DNA of 64,000 nt, from NCBI RefSeq assembly GCF_014649855.1, contig NZ_BMTV01000006.1, positions 243,283-307,282 of the forward strand, in the 5' to 3' direction. Made by a program: the position numbers and the translations under genes. The notes beneath the pieces are model-generated. The model did no database searches and was not told the DNA's origin. It saw only the letters and a list, made by a program, of their open reading frames with translations. Origin of the DNA: Streptomyces roseolus (lineage in GTDB: Bacteria; Actinomycetota; Actinomycetes; Streptomycetales; Streptomycetaceae). Positions 26,164-35,154 of this stretch are shown one piece after another (position 1 is the stretch's first letter; the number at the start of each line of letters is the position of its first letter).

Positions 26164-26622
26164 TCACGTCAGGCGCAGCGTCACGTACGGGATCGTGTCC
26201 CCCGGCAGCACGTACCGCTCCACCTCCGTGAAGCCCCGCGCCAGCGCGAACCGCAGCCCCTCCTCGTTCGAGGCGAGGACCACCGTCTCCACCCCGTCGC
26301 CGCCCAGCGTCCGCGCGTGCGCGAGCCCCCGTTCGTACAGCGCCGTCCCGTGACCCCGCCCCCGGTATTCCGGCAGGATCCGCGCGATCACCGTCGCCGC
26401 CGGCGTCTCCCCGTCCGGCGGCCGCACCGTCGAGCAGCCCACGGCCACCCCGTCCAGATACGCCACGTCCAGCCGGTTCCGCCCGGCCCGCTCCCGCACC
26501 TCGTCCTCGGTCAGCACCGCCGTCGGGATGACCGCGTTGTGGACCGCCCGCCAGTCGGCCAGCCGCCGCCCGTCCGCCGCCGGAACCACCCGCAGCTCCC
26601 CGTACGCCTCAAGATCACTCAT
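26164..26622 (-). CDS. GNAT family N-acetyltransferase
   Basis: The 152-residue product has the GNAT core: VAYLDGVAVGCSTVRPPD, then ATVIARILPEYRGRGHGTALYERGLAHA, where RGRGHG is the acetyl-CoA pyrophosphate loop, and a C-terminal NEEGLRFALARGFTEVERYVLPGD. It resembles the loosely defined acetyltransferases common in Streptomyces; the acceptor is unknown. ATG 26622 is preferred to the in-frame TTG at 26634. It lies next to the choA/reductase relics but is intact. Confidence 0.85.
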   Translation of the reverse strand: MSDLEAYGELRVVPAADGRRLADWRAVHNAVIPTAVLTEDEVRERAGRNRLDVAYLDGVAVGCSTVRPPDGETPAATVIARILPEYRGRGHGTALYERGLAHARTLGGDGVETVVLASNEEGLRFALARGFTEVERYVLPGDTIPYVTLRLT

Positions 26623-26777
26623 TCCCGTACCCAACCCGGTCCCCGCCCGCCGGTCAACCCGGTTCCCCCCCCACCGCCCGCTCCGCCGTACGGGTGGGCC
26701 ACCGCCGCCCCGCGCAGCGCCGCCCGCCGAACGGGTACGGATCGCTCCACTGCCCCCGGCCAGGAGGATGCCTTCCC

Positions 26778-27545
26778 ATGCCCGCCTTCGTCCGCAAGGG
26801 CGCCCCCGCGCTCCTCGGCGCCGGCACCCTGTGCGCGGCCCTGCTGCTCACCGCCTGCGCGCACCCGGAACCGACCGGCCCCGCCCCGGCGACCGCCCCC
26901 GCCCCCGAGAAGAGCGCGGCCGCCCCGGCCACCGACGCCCGCCCCCGCACCGCCCCGCGCGTTCCCGGCCTCGGCCCCCTCACCCAGGCCCGGATCCCCG
27001 ACGGCGCCACCCAGGCCCTCGTCGTCACCGGCGCCACCGAGAACAGCAACACCGCCACCGCCGTCCTCCACCAGCGCGCCCCCGGCGGCCGCTGGTACGA
27101 GGCCGGCGGCCCGTGGCCCGCCCGCAACGCCCTCAAGGGCTGGACCGCCGACCACTCCGCGGGTGACCTGCGCACCCCCATCGGCGTCTACCGCATCGGC
27201 GACGCCGGCGGCCGGCTGCCCGACCCCGGAGCCCGCCTCCCCTACGACGAGGACCCCGAATTCGCCATCAGCGGCACCGGCTTCCGCGGGGAGTCCCTCG
27301 AAGGCTCCTTCGACCACGTCATCGCCATCGACTACAACCGGGTCCCCGGCCGCACCCCGCTCGACAAGGAACGCCCGCTCGGCGCGGCCAAGGGCGGCGG
27401 CGTCTGGATCCACGTCGACCACGGCGGCCCCACCCAGGCCTGCGTCGCCCTCGACCGCGACGACCTGCGCACCCTGCTCGTCGCCCTCGACCCGGCCGCC
27501 GAACCCGTCGTCGTCATGGGACCGGCCCCCGAACTCGCCCGCTGA
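26778..27545 (+). CDS. L,D-transpeptidase lipoprotein (YkuD type)
   Basis: AGGAGG precedes ATG 26778. The 255-residue protein has a lipoprotein signal (LLLTAC, lipidated Cys27) and a Pro/Ala-rich spacer. The catalytic domain contains VWIHVDHGGPTQACVAL, with Cys222 as the thiol nucleophile and the histidine of WIH as its partner. It should act on the outer face of the membrane to make 3-3 cross-links in peptidoglycan or attach proteins to it. The sheath TPIGVYRIGDAGG motif is typical of ErfK/YbiS enzymes. It is monocistronic. Confidence 0.85.
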   Translation: MPAFVRKGAPALLGAGTLCAALLLTACAHPEPTGPAPATAPAPEKSAAAPATDARPRTAPRVPGLGPLTQARIPDGATQALVVTGATENSNTATAVLHQRAPGGRWYEAGGPWPARNALKGWTADHSAGDLRTPIGVYRIGDAGGRLPDPGARLPYDEDPEFAISGTGFRGESLEGSFDHVIAIDYNRVPGRTPLDKERPLGAAKGGGVWIHVDHGGPTQACVALDRDDLRTLLVALDPAAEPVVVMGPAPELAR

Positions 27546-27593
27546 GCGGGCGGAGCCGGAGGCCGGGCGGGACGCGGGGAGCGGGAGGCGGAC

Positions 27594-28961
27594 TCAGCCG
27601 ACCGCTCCCCGGAACGGCTCGGTGTGCTGCCGGATCTGGTCGGGCGTCAGGTAGGCGTCGGTGTACTCGAAGTCCCGCAGCGTCCCCGCCTTCGACGCCA
27701 GGAACCCGGTGCGCACGTAGTCGTCCCCGGCCACCGCGTTCAGCAGCCAGTTCGTCATCACCCGGGTCTTCGCCACGTTCGTCCGCAGCGCCGCCCAGTG
27801 GTAGCCGCGCGCCACCGCCTGGGCCGCGGGCCCGTGCAGCTCCACGCCCAGCGGCTTCGACACCCCGTCCATCCCGCCCAGGTCCACCACCAGACCCAGG
27901 TCCTTGTGCGTGTACGGCCGCGGGGACCCGCCGCGCAGGGTCGACACCAGGTTGTCCGCGAGCGCCTTGCCCTGCCGCATCGCGTGCTGCGCCGTCGGAG
28001 GGCAGATCGCGCCCTCCTCGCCCTTCGCCAGATCCGGCACGGCCGCCGCGTCACCCAGCGCCCACACCCCGTCGGTCCCCGGCACCCGCATCTCGGCCGT
28101 CGTCACGAGCCGGCCGCGCACGGTCTCCGCGCCGACCGTCCCGACCAGCGGGCTGGCCGCCACGCCGGCCGTCCAGATCAGGGTGCGGCAGGGCAGCACC
28201 CGACCGTCCGTCAGGGTCACGTTCTCGTCGTCCACCGAGGCCACCGACACCCCCAGCGAGACCTGGATGCCCCGCTTCGTGAGGATGTCCATCGCCGCCG
28301 CGCCCAGCTTCTCGCCCAGCTCCGGCATCAACCGGGGCGCGATGTCCACCAGGTGCCACTTGATCAGGGCCGGGTCGAGCCGCGGATAGCGCTTGACCGC
28401 GTTGTGGGTGAGCAGCTGCAGGCAGGCCGCCGTCTCGGTGCCCGCGTATCCGCCGCCGACGACCACGAACTGCAGCCGGGCCGCCCGCTCGGCGTCGTCG
28501 TCGCTCGCGTCCGCCAGGTCCAGCTGGGCGATCACGTGGTCCCGCACGTAGACCGCCTCCGCCAGGGTCTTCATGCCGCGGGCGTGGTCGGCGAGCCCCG
28601 GGATGTCGAAGGTCCGGGTCACGCTGCCGGGCGCGAGCACCAGATGGTCGTAGGGCTCGACGTCGTACTCCCCGGAGATCGTCCGGACCACCACGGCCTT
28701 CGCCGCCGTGTCCACGCCCACCGCGCCGCCCGGCACGATCCGCGTCCGGTGCCGCTGGCTGCGCCGCAGCGACAGCGCCACCGACTGGGGCGTCAGGACG
28801 CCCGCCGCCACCTGGGGGAGCAGCGGCAGATAGAGCTGGTACGAGAAGGGGGAGAGCAGCGTGATGCGCGCCTCCCGCTCGGTCAGCCGCCGTTCGAGCC
28901 GCTTCACACAGCCCACGCCGGCGAACCCGGCGCCCACCACGAGGATCCTCGGTCGCGTCAC
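27594..28961 (-). CDS. Type II NADH dehydrogenase-like FAD oxidoreductase
   Basis: GTG 28961, with GGAAGG about 9 nt before it, gives 455 residues. The N-terminal FAD fold is ILVVGAGFAGVGCVKRLERRL, the NADH fold is FVVVGGGYAGTETAACL near residue 167, and the late flavin motif is VWALGDAAAVPDL. QHAMRQGKALADNL is typical of NDH-2. The C-terminus lacks a transmembrane helix but has basic amphipathic segments that could bind the membrane. It should pass electrons from NADH to menaquinone without pumping protons. It is divergent from the AspT-type transporter gene; only 57 nt separate the starts. Confidence 0.9.
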   Translation of the reverse strand: MTRPRILVVGAGFAGVGCVKRLERRLTEREARITLLSPFSYQLYLPLLPQVAAGVLTPQSVALSLRRSQRHRTRIVPGGAVGVDTAAKAVVVRTISGEYDVEPYDHLVLAPGSVTRTFDIPGLADHARGMKTLAEAVYVRDHVIAQLDLADASDDDAERAARLQFVVVGGGYAGTETAACLQLLTHNAVKRYPRLDPALIKWHLVDIAPRLMPELGEKLGAAAMDILTKRGIQVSLGVSVASVDDENVTLTDGRVLPCRTLIWTAGVAASPLVGTVGAETVRGRLVTTAEMRVPGTDGVWALGDAAAVPDLAKGEEGAICPPTAQHAMRQGKALADNLVSTLRGGSPRPYTHKDLGLVVDLGGMDGVSKPLGVELHGPAAQAVARGYHWAALRTNVAKTRVMTNWLLNAVAGDDYVRTGFLASKAGTLRDFEYTDAYLTPDQIRQHTEPFRGAVG

Positions 28962-29018
28962 GCTTGCCGCCTTCCCTATGAGCGTGCAATGTGCCGTCCC
29001 CTGTGACTGCATAGGGAC

Positions 29019-30605
29019 ATGTGGCAATTTTTCGCTGACTATCCGTGGTTTACCCTTTTTATCGTCATTGCATCAGGATCGCTCTTCGGCATGGTCCGCT
29101 TCGGTCCCGTGAAGCTCGGCGCGGCCGGCGTCCTCTTCGTCGGACTGCTGGTGGGAGCGCTGGACCCGGACGTCGGCGCGGCGGTCCCCGCGGGGCTGTC
29201 CGTCCTCGGCCTCGCCCTGTACGTGTACACGGTGGGCCTGGAGGCCGGACCGGCCTTCTTCCGCGAGCTGCGGCCCCAGCTCGCGGTGATGGCCGGCGCG
29301 GTCGTCGCCCTCGTCCTCACCGCGCTCGCCGTCGGCGTCCTCGGCAGCGGACTCCTCGACATCCCCGGTCCCTTCCTCGCCGGCGGCTACGCGGGCATCG
29401 GCACCACCACCCCCGGCCTCGCCGCCGCCCAGGCCGCCTCCGACGACCCCACCCAGGCGGCCACCGGCTACGCGATCGGCTACCCGCTGGCCGTCATCCT
29501 CACCATCCTCTTCGTCGCGGCCGTCGCCGCCGCCCGGAACTGGCCCGGCCGCCGCGACCCCGGCACCGGCCTCCCCGACCGGCTCGTCACCCGGACGGTC
29601 GACGTCACCCGCCCCGCACGCTGGGCCGACGTCCCCGGCACGGCCTCCGGCGACCTCCTCGCCAGCGCCCACCGCCCGGCGGGCGGCACCGTCCACATCG
29701 TCGACGGCGGGGATCCCGGGCCGCTCGCCCCCGGCGACGCGCTCGTCCTCGTCGGCGGCCCCGAGGCGGTCGCCGCCGGCGTCGCCGCCCTCGGCACGGA
29801 GGCCCCCGAGCACCTCCTCGACCACCGCGACGTCGTCGACTACCGCCGCATCCTCCTCACCAACCCGGACCTCGCCGCCCGCACCGTCGCCGAACTCGGC
29901 CTCGGCCCACGCTTCGGCGCCCGCGCCACCCGGGTCCGCCGCGGCGACCAGGACCTCCTCGCCCACGACGACCTGCTGCTCCAGCTCGACGACCGCGTCC
30001 GCGTCGCGATGCCCCGCGAACGCACCGCCGACGTCACCGCCCACCTCGGCGACACCGAGGCCAAGGTCAGCGAGGTCAGTGCCGTCAGCATGGGCCTCGG
30101 CCTCGCCGCCGGCTTCCTCATCGGCATCCCCACCCTCACGATCGGCTCCACGGCCCTCTCCCTCGGCACCGCCGCCGGCCCCCTCGTCATGGCCATGCTC
30201 CTCGGCCGGCTCCGCCGCACCGGCCCCCTCGTCTGGGTCCTGCCCACCCGCGCCAACCTCACCCTGCGCCAGATCGGCCTGCTCGTCTTCCTCGCCTGCG
30301 TCGGCCTCACCTCCGGCTACGCCTTCCGCCGCGACGCCTTCTCCGTCTTCGGCCTCAAGCTCCTCGCCGTCCTCGTCGCCGGCGCGGTCCTCAGCTACGC
30401 CCTGATGGTCCTGGTCTGCCGCCTCCTCGGCCAGAGCCGCCCCCGCACGATGGGCCTGCTCGCCGGATACGTCGGCAATCCCGCCATCACCGCGTACGCC
30501 AACGGCCGGGTCTCCGACAGCCGCGTCAACACCGGCTACGCCACCCTCTTCGCCCTCGCCATCCTGGTGAAGATCGTCTGCGTCCAGCTCATCGTCGGCC
30601 TCTGA
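29019..30605 (+). CDS. Aspartate:alanine exchanger (AAE/AspT) family transporter
   Basis: The 528-residue membrane protein has the AspT/YidE/YbjL layout: about five N-terminal helices (DYPWFTLFIVIASGSLFGMV, YVYTVGLEAGPAFFRELRPQ), a large central cytoplasmic part with two degenerate TrkA-C-like domains (residues 190-340, containing PLAPGDALVLVGGPEAVAAG and DDRVRVAMPRE), and about five C-terminal helices. The hallmark GGYAGIGTTTPGLAAAQAA and the repeat YVGNPAITAYANGRV are in the pore halves. Members exchange dicarboxylates or amino acids; the cargo is unknown here. It is divergent from the NDH-2 gene, which shares its promoter region. Confidence 0.85.
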   Translation: MWQFFADYPWFTLFIVIASGSLFGMVRFGPVKLGAAGVLFVGLLVGALDPDVGAAVPAGLSVLGLALYVYTVGLEAGPAFFRELRPQLAVMAGAVVALVLTALAVGVLGSGLLDIPGPFLAGGYAGIGTTTPGLAAAQAASDDPTQAATGYAIGYPLAVILTILFVAAVAAARNWPGRRDPGTGLPDRLVTRTVDVTRPARWADVPGTASGDLLASAHRPAGGTVHIVDGGDPGPLAPGDALVLVGGPEAVAAGVAALGTEAPEHLLDHRDVVDYRRILLTNPDLAARTVAELGLGPRFGARATRVRRGDQDLLAHDDLLLQLDDRVRVAMPRERTADVTAHLGDTEAKVSEVSAVSMGLGLAAGFLIGIPTLTIGSTALSLGTAAGPLVMAMLLGRLRRTGPLVWVLPTRANLTLRQIGLLVFLACVGLTSGYAFRRDAFSVFGLKLLAVLVAGAVLSYALMVLVCRLLGQSRPRTMGLLAGYVGNPAITAYANGRVSDSRVNTGYATLFALAILVKIVCVQLIVGL

Positions 30606-30670
30606 CCGGCGGCCTTCCCGTCCCCGGGACACGTTGCCCGAGGACCCCGCACGGAAGACGGCGCCCGCCC

Positions 30671-30793
30671 GTCACCACGTACCGGGCCGGCCTCTTCTCC
30701 GGCGACGGCGAGGTCACCGCCCCCACCGTCCAGCAGTTCCTCCCGGACCTCACGGACGACTTCAAGACCTCCATCGAGCGTCTGGTCACCTGA
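30671..30793 (+). pseudogene. Unidentified gene remnant (C-terminal end)
   Basis: A 40-residue stretch (TTYRAGLFSGDGEVTAPTV, then LPDLTDDFKTSIERLVT) reads like a genuine protein C-terminus with good codon bias, ending TGA at 30793. It has no start codon in context, because the frame is open upstream only through the antisense shadow of the exchanger. It overlaps the 3' end of the convergent monooxygenase gene by 8 nt. I do not recognise the family. It is most simply the surviving 3' end of a gene otherwise lost. Confidence 0.4.
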
Positions 30794-32342
30794 AGCGCAG
30801 CTCGGGATCGGACACGCTCCCGTCCCTCAACAGCCTCACGTCCGCGCGGTGGTCCACCGACGTCCGCCACGGCCCCCGGTCGCCCTGGCGGGGCAGCTCG
30901 TCCGCGGCGCGCCGGACGTACCCCGCGCCGAGGTCGAACAACGGCCGGGTCGGCATGGCGGGATCGGCCGGCTCGGGGCGGCAGACGGTCAGGCCGCGCG
31001 CGTCCATGTGCCGGAGCAACCGGCAGAGGTGCTCGCCGACCAGGTCGATCTTCAGCGTCCAGGACGCGTGGGTGTAGCCGATCGCGAGGGCGAGGTTCGG
31101 CACCCCGGACAGCATCAGCCCCTTGAAGACGACGGTGTCCGCGAGGCGCACCGGGGCGCCGTCGACGGTGAGCGCGATGCCGCCCATCAGCCGGACGTTC
31201 AGACCGGTGGCGGTGACGACGACGTCCGCGTCGACGTGCCGGCCGGAGGCCAGCTCCACGCCGGTCTCGGTGAAGGCGGCGATCCGGTCGGTCACCACCG
31301 TCGCCCGTCCCTCCCGGACCGCGGTGAACAGGTCGCCGTCGGGCGCGGTGCACAGCCGCTGGTCCCACGGCTCGTACGGCGGGTTGAAGTGCTCGTCGAC
31401 CGGATAACCGGGCGGCAGCCGACGGGCGTTGAGCCGGCGGATCAGGCGGCGCGCCGCCTTCGGGTACCGCCGGCAGAAGCGGAAGAACACGCTCTGCAGG
31501 AGGACGTTCTTCCGCCGGATCAGCGCATGGGCGCGCCGCTCGCCGAGGCAGCGGCGCAGGGCGTCGGCGAGCGCGTCGTTCCGGTTCACCGGCAGGACGT
31601 ACGTCGGTGTCCGCTGCACCATCGTCACGTGCGCGGCGCTGCCGGCCAGGGCGGGCACCAGCGTGACGGCGGTCGCGCCGCTGCCGATCACCACGACCCG
31701 CTTCCCCGCGTGATCCAGGTCGTCCGGCCAGTGCTGCGGGTGCGCGATCGTGCCGCGGAACCGCTCCCGGCCCTCGAACGCGGGGGTGAACCCCTCGTCG
31801 TAGCGGTAGTAGCCGCCGGCGGCGACCAGCCAGTCGCAGGTCAGCGTGGTCGACTCGCCCGTGTCGGCGCGCTCCGCCTCCACGGTCCACAGGGCTCGTT
31901 CGTCCGACCAGGAGGCGGCGCGCACCCGGTGGTGGTGGCGGATGGCCCCGTCGAGACCGTGCTCGGCCGCCGTCTCGCGCAGGTAGTCCCGGATCCGGGA
32001 GCCGTCGGCGATGGCCTGCCGGTCCCGCCAGGGCTTGAAGGCGTAGCCGAAGGTGTGCAGGTCGGAGTCGGACCGGACGCCGGGGTAGCGGAAGAGGTCC
32101 CAGGTGCCGCCGAGGCGGGCGCGGGCCTCCAGGATCGCGAAGCTCTTCCCCGGCAGCTCCCTGCGCAGGTGGCAGGCGATGCCGATGCCGGACACCCCGG
32201 CGCCCACGACGAGGACGTCCAGGTGTTCGACGCCTGCCGCCGCGGTTCGTCCGGCCCGTCCGTCGGGTTCGGCCCGCTCGCCGGGTCCGGCCCGTCCTCC
32301 GGATCCGACGGGTGCGCCCGCGTCCGCCGTCGCGTCGCTCAT
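30786..32342 (-). CDS. FAD-containing Baeyer-Villiger-type monooxygenase
   Basis: The 518-residue flavoprotein has an FAD fold (VLVVGAGVSGIGIACHL), the flavin-ring GGTWDLFRYPGVRSDSDLH block and the Baeyer-Villiger fingerprint FRGTIAHPQHWPDD (the FxGxxxHxxxWP pattern). A second Rossmann fold for NADPH follows (VVVIGSGATAVTLVPALAG). It should insert oxygen into a ketone or oxidise a soft nucleophile using NADPH and oxygen in the cytoplasm; the substrate is unknown. Its start overlaps the TetR stop by 4 nt (ATGA), so it is translationally coupled to, and presumably repressed by, that regulator. It ends against the gene remnant at 30671-30793. Confidence 0.9.
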   Translation of the reverse strand: MSDATADAGAPVGSGGRAGPGERAEPDGRAGRTAAAGVEHLDVLVVGAGVSGIGIACHLRRELPGKSFAILEARARLGGTWDLFRYPGVRSDSDLHTFGYAFKPWRDRQAIADGSRIRDYLRETAAEHGLDGAIRHHHRVRAASWSDERALWTVEAERADTGESTTLTCDWLVAAGGYYRYDEGFTPAFEGRERFRGTIAHPQHWPDDLDHAGKRVVVIGSGATAVTLVPALAGSAAHVTMVQRTPTYVLPVNRNDALADALRRCLGERRAHALIRRKNVLLQSVFFRFCRRYPKAARRLIRRLNARRLPPGYPVDEHFNPPYEPWDQRLCTAPDGDLFTAVREGRATVVTDRIAAFTETGVELASGRHVDADVVVTATGLNVRLMGGIALTVDGAPVRLADTVVFKGLMLSGVPNLALAIGYTHASWTLKIDLVGEHLCRLLRHMDARGLTVCRPEPADPAMPTRPLFDLGAGYVRRAADELPRQGDRGPWRTSVDHRADVRLLRDGSVSDPELRFR

Positions 32343-32935
32343 TCCGCGCCCCCGCCCGCGACCAGGGCGGTCACCAGGCGGCGGATCGCGGGGCGGGGGT
32401 CGGGGGAGCCGGGCCAGGTGGTCATCAGGAGGTGGTGGCCGGCGCCGACCAGGGCGAGGGCGACGGAGGCCGGGTCCAGGGAAGCGGGGGTGCGGCCGAG
32501 GGCGCGTTCGGCCTCCAGGTAGCCGGCGACGGCCTCCTCGACCGAGGCGAAGCCCGGCGCACCGGCCGCCAGGGCCTCGCGGACGCGCAGCGCGGCGGCC
32601 GGGCGGGCCATGGCGAGGCCGGAGAGCGCGGGGCCGCCGGAGTCGAAGAGGGCCTGGACGACCGTGTCGAGGTTGCCGGCCACCGTCCCCCGGCCGACCA
32701 GCCCGGCGAGGGCCCGCGCGCTCGCCGTCGTACGGGCGAAGCGGTCGAGGCACAGCTCGGCGACGAACTCGTCGAAGCCCTCGAAGTGCGCGTGCAGCAA
32801 CCCCTTGGCGCACCCCGCCTCCGTGGTCACGGACCGGCTGGTGAGCGCCCCCGGACCGTCCCTCTCCACGACCCGCTCGGCCGCCGCGAACAGCCGTTCG
32901 CGCACATCCGGCGTCGCCACTCCACGCGGTGACAT
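32339..32935 (-). CDS. TetR-family regulator of the monooxygenase operon
   Basis: The 198-residue protein starts at ATG 32935. Its N-terminal helix-turn-helix is ERLFAAAERVVERDGPGALTSRSVTTEAGCAKGLLHAHFEGFDEFVAEL, close to the TetR consensus, and the C-terminal helical ligand domain is Ala/Gly-rich. It is the first gene of an operon with the monooxygenase gene (4-nt overlap) and is divergent from a methyltransferase gene across two perfect palindromes. By analogy with TetR regulators next to monooxygenases, the ligand may be the substrate ketone or a related small molecule. Confidence 0.9.
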   Translation of the reverse strand: MSPRGVATPDVRERLFAAAERVVERDGPGALTSRSVTTEAGCAKGLLHAHFEGFDEFVAELCLDRFARTTASARALAGLVGRGTVAGNLDTVVQALFDSGGPALSGLAMARPAAALRVREALAAGAPGFASVEEAVAGYLEAERALGRTPASLDPASVALALVGAGHHLLMTTWPGSPDPRPAIRRLVTALVAGGGAE

Positions 32936-33023
32936 GAACCCGCCGTCCTCTCCGTCGTACGTCGCTCGTGCCTTCCGGCGTCCGGCCGCCGGGGTCACCT
33001 GGATCGTAGACGGGATTGCCGGA

Positions 33024-33039
33024 ATGGGCACCTGCCCAT
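33024..33039. promoter_or_regulatory. Putative TetR operator 1
   Basis: ATGGGCA-CC-TGCCCAT is a perfect 7-2-7 palindrome in the divergent promoter region between the TetR operon and the methyltransferase gene. Confidence 0.7.
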
Positions 33040-33054
33040 ACTGTGGGCCGCACG

Positions 33055-33076
33055 AGAATGGGCGACCGCCCATTCT
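33055..33076. promoter_or_regulatory. Putative TetR operator 2
   Basis: AGAATGGGCG-AC-CGCCCATTCT is a perfect 10-2-10 palindrome sharing the ATGGGC core with the palindrome 34 bp away. It ends 24 nt before the methyltransferase start, so binding could control both divergent units. Confidence 0.75.
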
Positions 33077-33100
33077 GGTCCGTCACTCACGGAGGCAGTC

Positions 33101-33946
33101 GTGACCGTCATCGTCAACACCGCGCAGGAGCAGGCCTGGAACGGCCCGGAAGGCGCCCACTGGGCCCGCCACCAGGACCGCTGGAACGCCGTCAACGACG
33201 GCTTCAACGAGCCGCTGCTCGACGCCGCCCGCATCGGGGAGCGCCACCGCACCCTCGACATCGGCTGCGGCGCCGGCCGGACCACCCGGCTCGCCGCCCT
33301 CCGCGCCCCGCGGGGACACGCCTCCGGCCTCGACCTCTCCGGCCCCATGCTCGCCGAGGCCCGCGCCCTGGCGGAGGCCGAAGGCGTCCGGAACGTCACC
33401 TTCACCCGGGGCGACGCCCAGACCCATCCCCTCGACGCGAGCGCCTTCGACGCGGCGATCAGCCGCTACGGCGCCATGTTCTTCGCCGACCCCGAAGCCG
33501 CCTTCGGGAACATCGCGCGCGCCCTGCGCCCCGGCGGCCGGCTCGCCCTGATCTGCCCGTCGGACCCCGGCCTCAACGGCTGGGTCACCGCCATGGCCTC
33601 CCTGCGCGGCATCCTGCCCGTCGGCGACTTCGCCCGCCCCGGACATCCGGGCATGTTCTCCCTCGGCGAGCCGGACCGCGTCCGCGCCGTCCTCACCGCC
33701 GCCGGCTTCACGGCGGTCACGCTCGAAGAGACGCGCGCGTACGGCACCTGGGGCCGGGACGCCACGGACGCGGCGGACTTCCTCCTCGCCACCGGCCCCG
33801 GCCGCCACCTGATGGACCGGGCCGACGGGCCCGCGCGGGCCCGCGCCCGCGCCGCCCTCACCGACCACCTGCGCGCGCACGAGCAGCCCGACGGCACCGT
33901 CAGGCTGCTCAGCACGGCGTGGCTGATCACGGCGGACAGGGCCTAG
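33101..33946 (+). CDS. SAM-dependent methyltransferase, class I
   Basis: GGAGG precedes GTG 33101. The 281-residue enzyme has SAM motif I (LDIGCGAGRTTRLAAL), motif II (FTRGDAQTHPL), DAAISRYGAMFFADP and motif III (ALRPGGRLALICP), a class I fold of the UbiE/menaquinone-type small-molecule methyltransferases. No other biosynthesis gene is adjacent. It is divergent from the TetR/monooxygenase operon, and two palindromes lie in the shared promoter region, so the methyltransferase and monooxygenase may act on one substrate. Cytoplasmic. Confidence 0.9.
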   Translation: MTVIVNTAQEQAWNGPEGAHWARHQDRWNAVNDGFNEPLLDAARIGERHRTLDIGCGAGRTTRLAALRAPRGHASGLDLSGPMLAEARALAEAEGVRNVTFTRGDAQTHPLDASAFDAAISRYGAMFFADPEAAFGNIARALRPGGRLALICPSDPGLNGWVTAMASLRGILPVGDFARPGHPGMFSLGEPDRVRAVLTAAGFTAVTLEETRAYGTWGRDATDAADFLLATGPGRHLMDRADGPARARARAALTDHLRAHEQPDGTVRLLSTAWLITADRA

Positions 33947-33990
33947 GGGGGAATCCCTGAGAGGTTCGGAAGCCGACCAGGGCCCGGCCC

Positions 33991-35154
33991 CTAGAGGACG
34001 ACCACGCCCAGCGGGCGCGAGCCCGCCGCGAGGCGCTTCACCTCGCCCGAGCCGAGGTCGACGACGCTGATCCCGTCCCAGTACCCGTCCCGGGTGAAGC
34101 CGCCGGTCACGTACGCGGTGCGGCCGTCCTTCGACACGGCGACGTCCTCGTGCGGCCCGTCGAGCGGGTAGACCCGCTCCCTGCCCCCGGGCGGCCGGAC
34201 GGTCAGCGACGGGCCCCGGTCCTCGCTCGGGTCGATCGGCCCGGTGCCGACGGCGTACAGCGTCCCGTCCGCCGTCACGGCCGCCCCGTGCTGGTGGGTG
34301 TTCGCGGTCATGTCCTCGATCTCGACCCGGCCGGTGGCCGGGTCGACGACGGCGAGCCGCTCGCCCTCGAACGGCAGCAGCAGCTTCCCGTCCGAGGGGC
34401 GTACGGCGGTGTAGTGCGGCTTCAGCCAGGAGCCGAGCCCGCCCTCCGTGCCGTACGGGGCGACCTCGACGCGCCGGGCGTCGAGGGAGTCCGCGTCGAC
34501 GACGGTCACGTCGAAGGAGTCGTGGTTCGTGGCGTACACGGCGGACCCGTCCCGGCTCACGTCCACGTCGAACGGCCGGCGCCCCACGCCGACCACGTCC
34601 ACGACCTCCACGGACGCGGTGTCGATCACCTCCAGGGTGCCGTTCCCGCCGGGCACGTTCACCCCCACGTACACCCGCTTCCCGTCCGGCGACAGCGCGA
34701 TGCCCATCCCGCCGCCCCGGTACTCGCCGGTGGTCACCGGCCCGCTGTCCGTCCGGTACGGGACGAGGGCCAGGCGACGGCGGGTGTCCGTGTCGACGAC
34801 GGCGACGCCCTCGGCCGTCGCCACCCAGGCCCGCCCGTCCTCACCGAGCGCCAGCCCGTACGGCGCGGTGCCCACCCGTACGGAGCCGGTGGCGCCGCGT
34901 GCCGGATCGACGAAGGTCACCGTGTCCGACCCGAAGTCGCTGACGAGCAGCGTCCCCGCCGCGGGCTTCGCGCCGGACTCGGCGGAGGGTGGGGGAGTGA
35001 CGGTGACGGCGGGGGCGGGAGCCGCGCTCGCGGACCGGCCCGGCGCTGCGGCGGGAGCCTCGTCGGCCTGGGCGCATCCCGACAGCAGCGCCCCGGCGAC
35101 GGCCGCGGGCAGCAGGACGCGAGCGGTTCGGGACGTGCGGGGGATCTTCGTCAT
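33991..35154 (-). CDS. YncE-like beta-propeller lipoprotein
   Basis: ATG 35154 with AGGAG upstream gives 387 residues. A lipoprotein signal ends LLSGC. After a Pro/Ser/Ala-rich linker come about seven YVTN-type blades (GTLLVSDFGSDTVTFVDPA, GIALSPDGKRVYVGVNVPGG, DVSRDGSAVYATNHDSFDVTVVD, DVAVSKDGRTAYVTGGF). Such surface propellers serve as binding scaffolds or sensors; no catalytic residue can be named. The gene is monocistronic and convergent with the methyltransferase gene. Confidence 0.85.
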   Translation of the reverse strand: MTKIPRTSRTARVLLPAAVAGALLSGCAQADEAPAAAPGRSASAAPAPAVTVTPPPSAESGAKPAAGTLLVSDFGSDTVTFVDPARGATGSVRVGTAPYGLALGEDGRAWVATAEGVAVVDTDTRRRLALVPYRTDSGPVTTGEYRGGGMGIALSPDGKRVYVGVNVPGGNGTLEVIDTASVEVVDVVGVGRRPFDVDVSRDGSAVYATNHDSFDVTVVDADSLDARRVEVAPYGTEGGLGSWLKPHYTAVRPSDGKLLLPFEGERLAVVDPATGRVEIEDMTANTHQHGAAVTADGTLYAVGTGPIDPSEDRGPSLTVRPPGGRERVYPLDGPHEDVAVSKDGRTAYVTGGFTRDGYWDGISVVDLGSGEVKRLAAGSRPLGVVVL

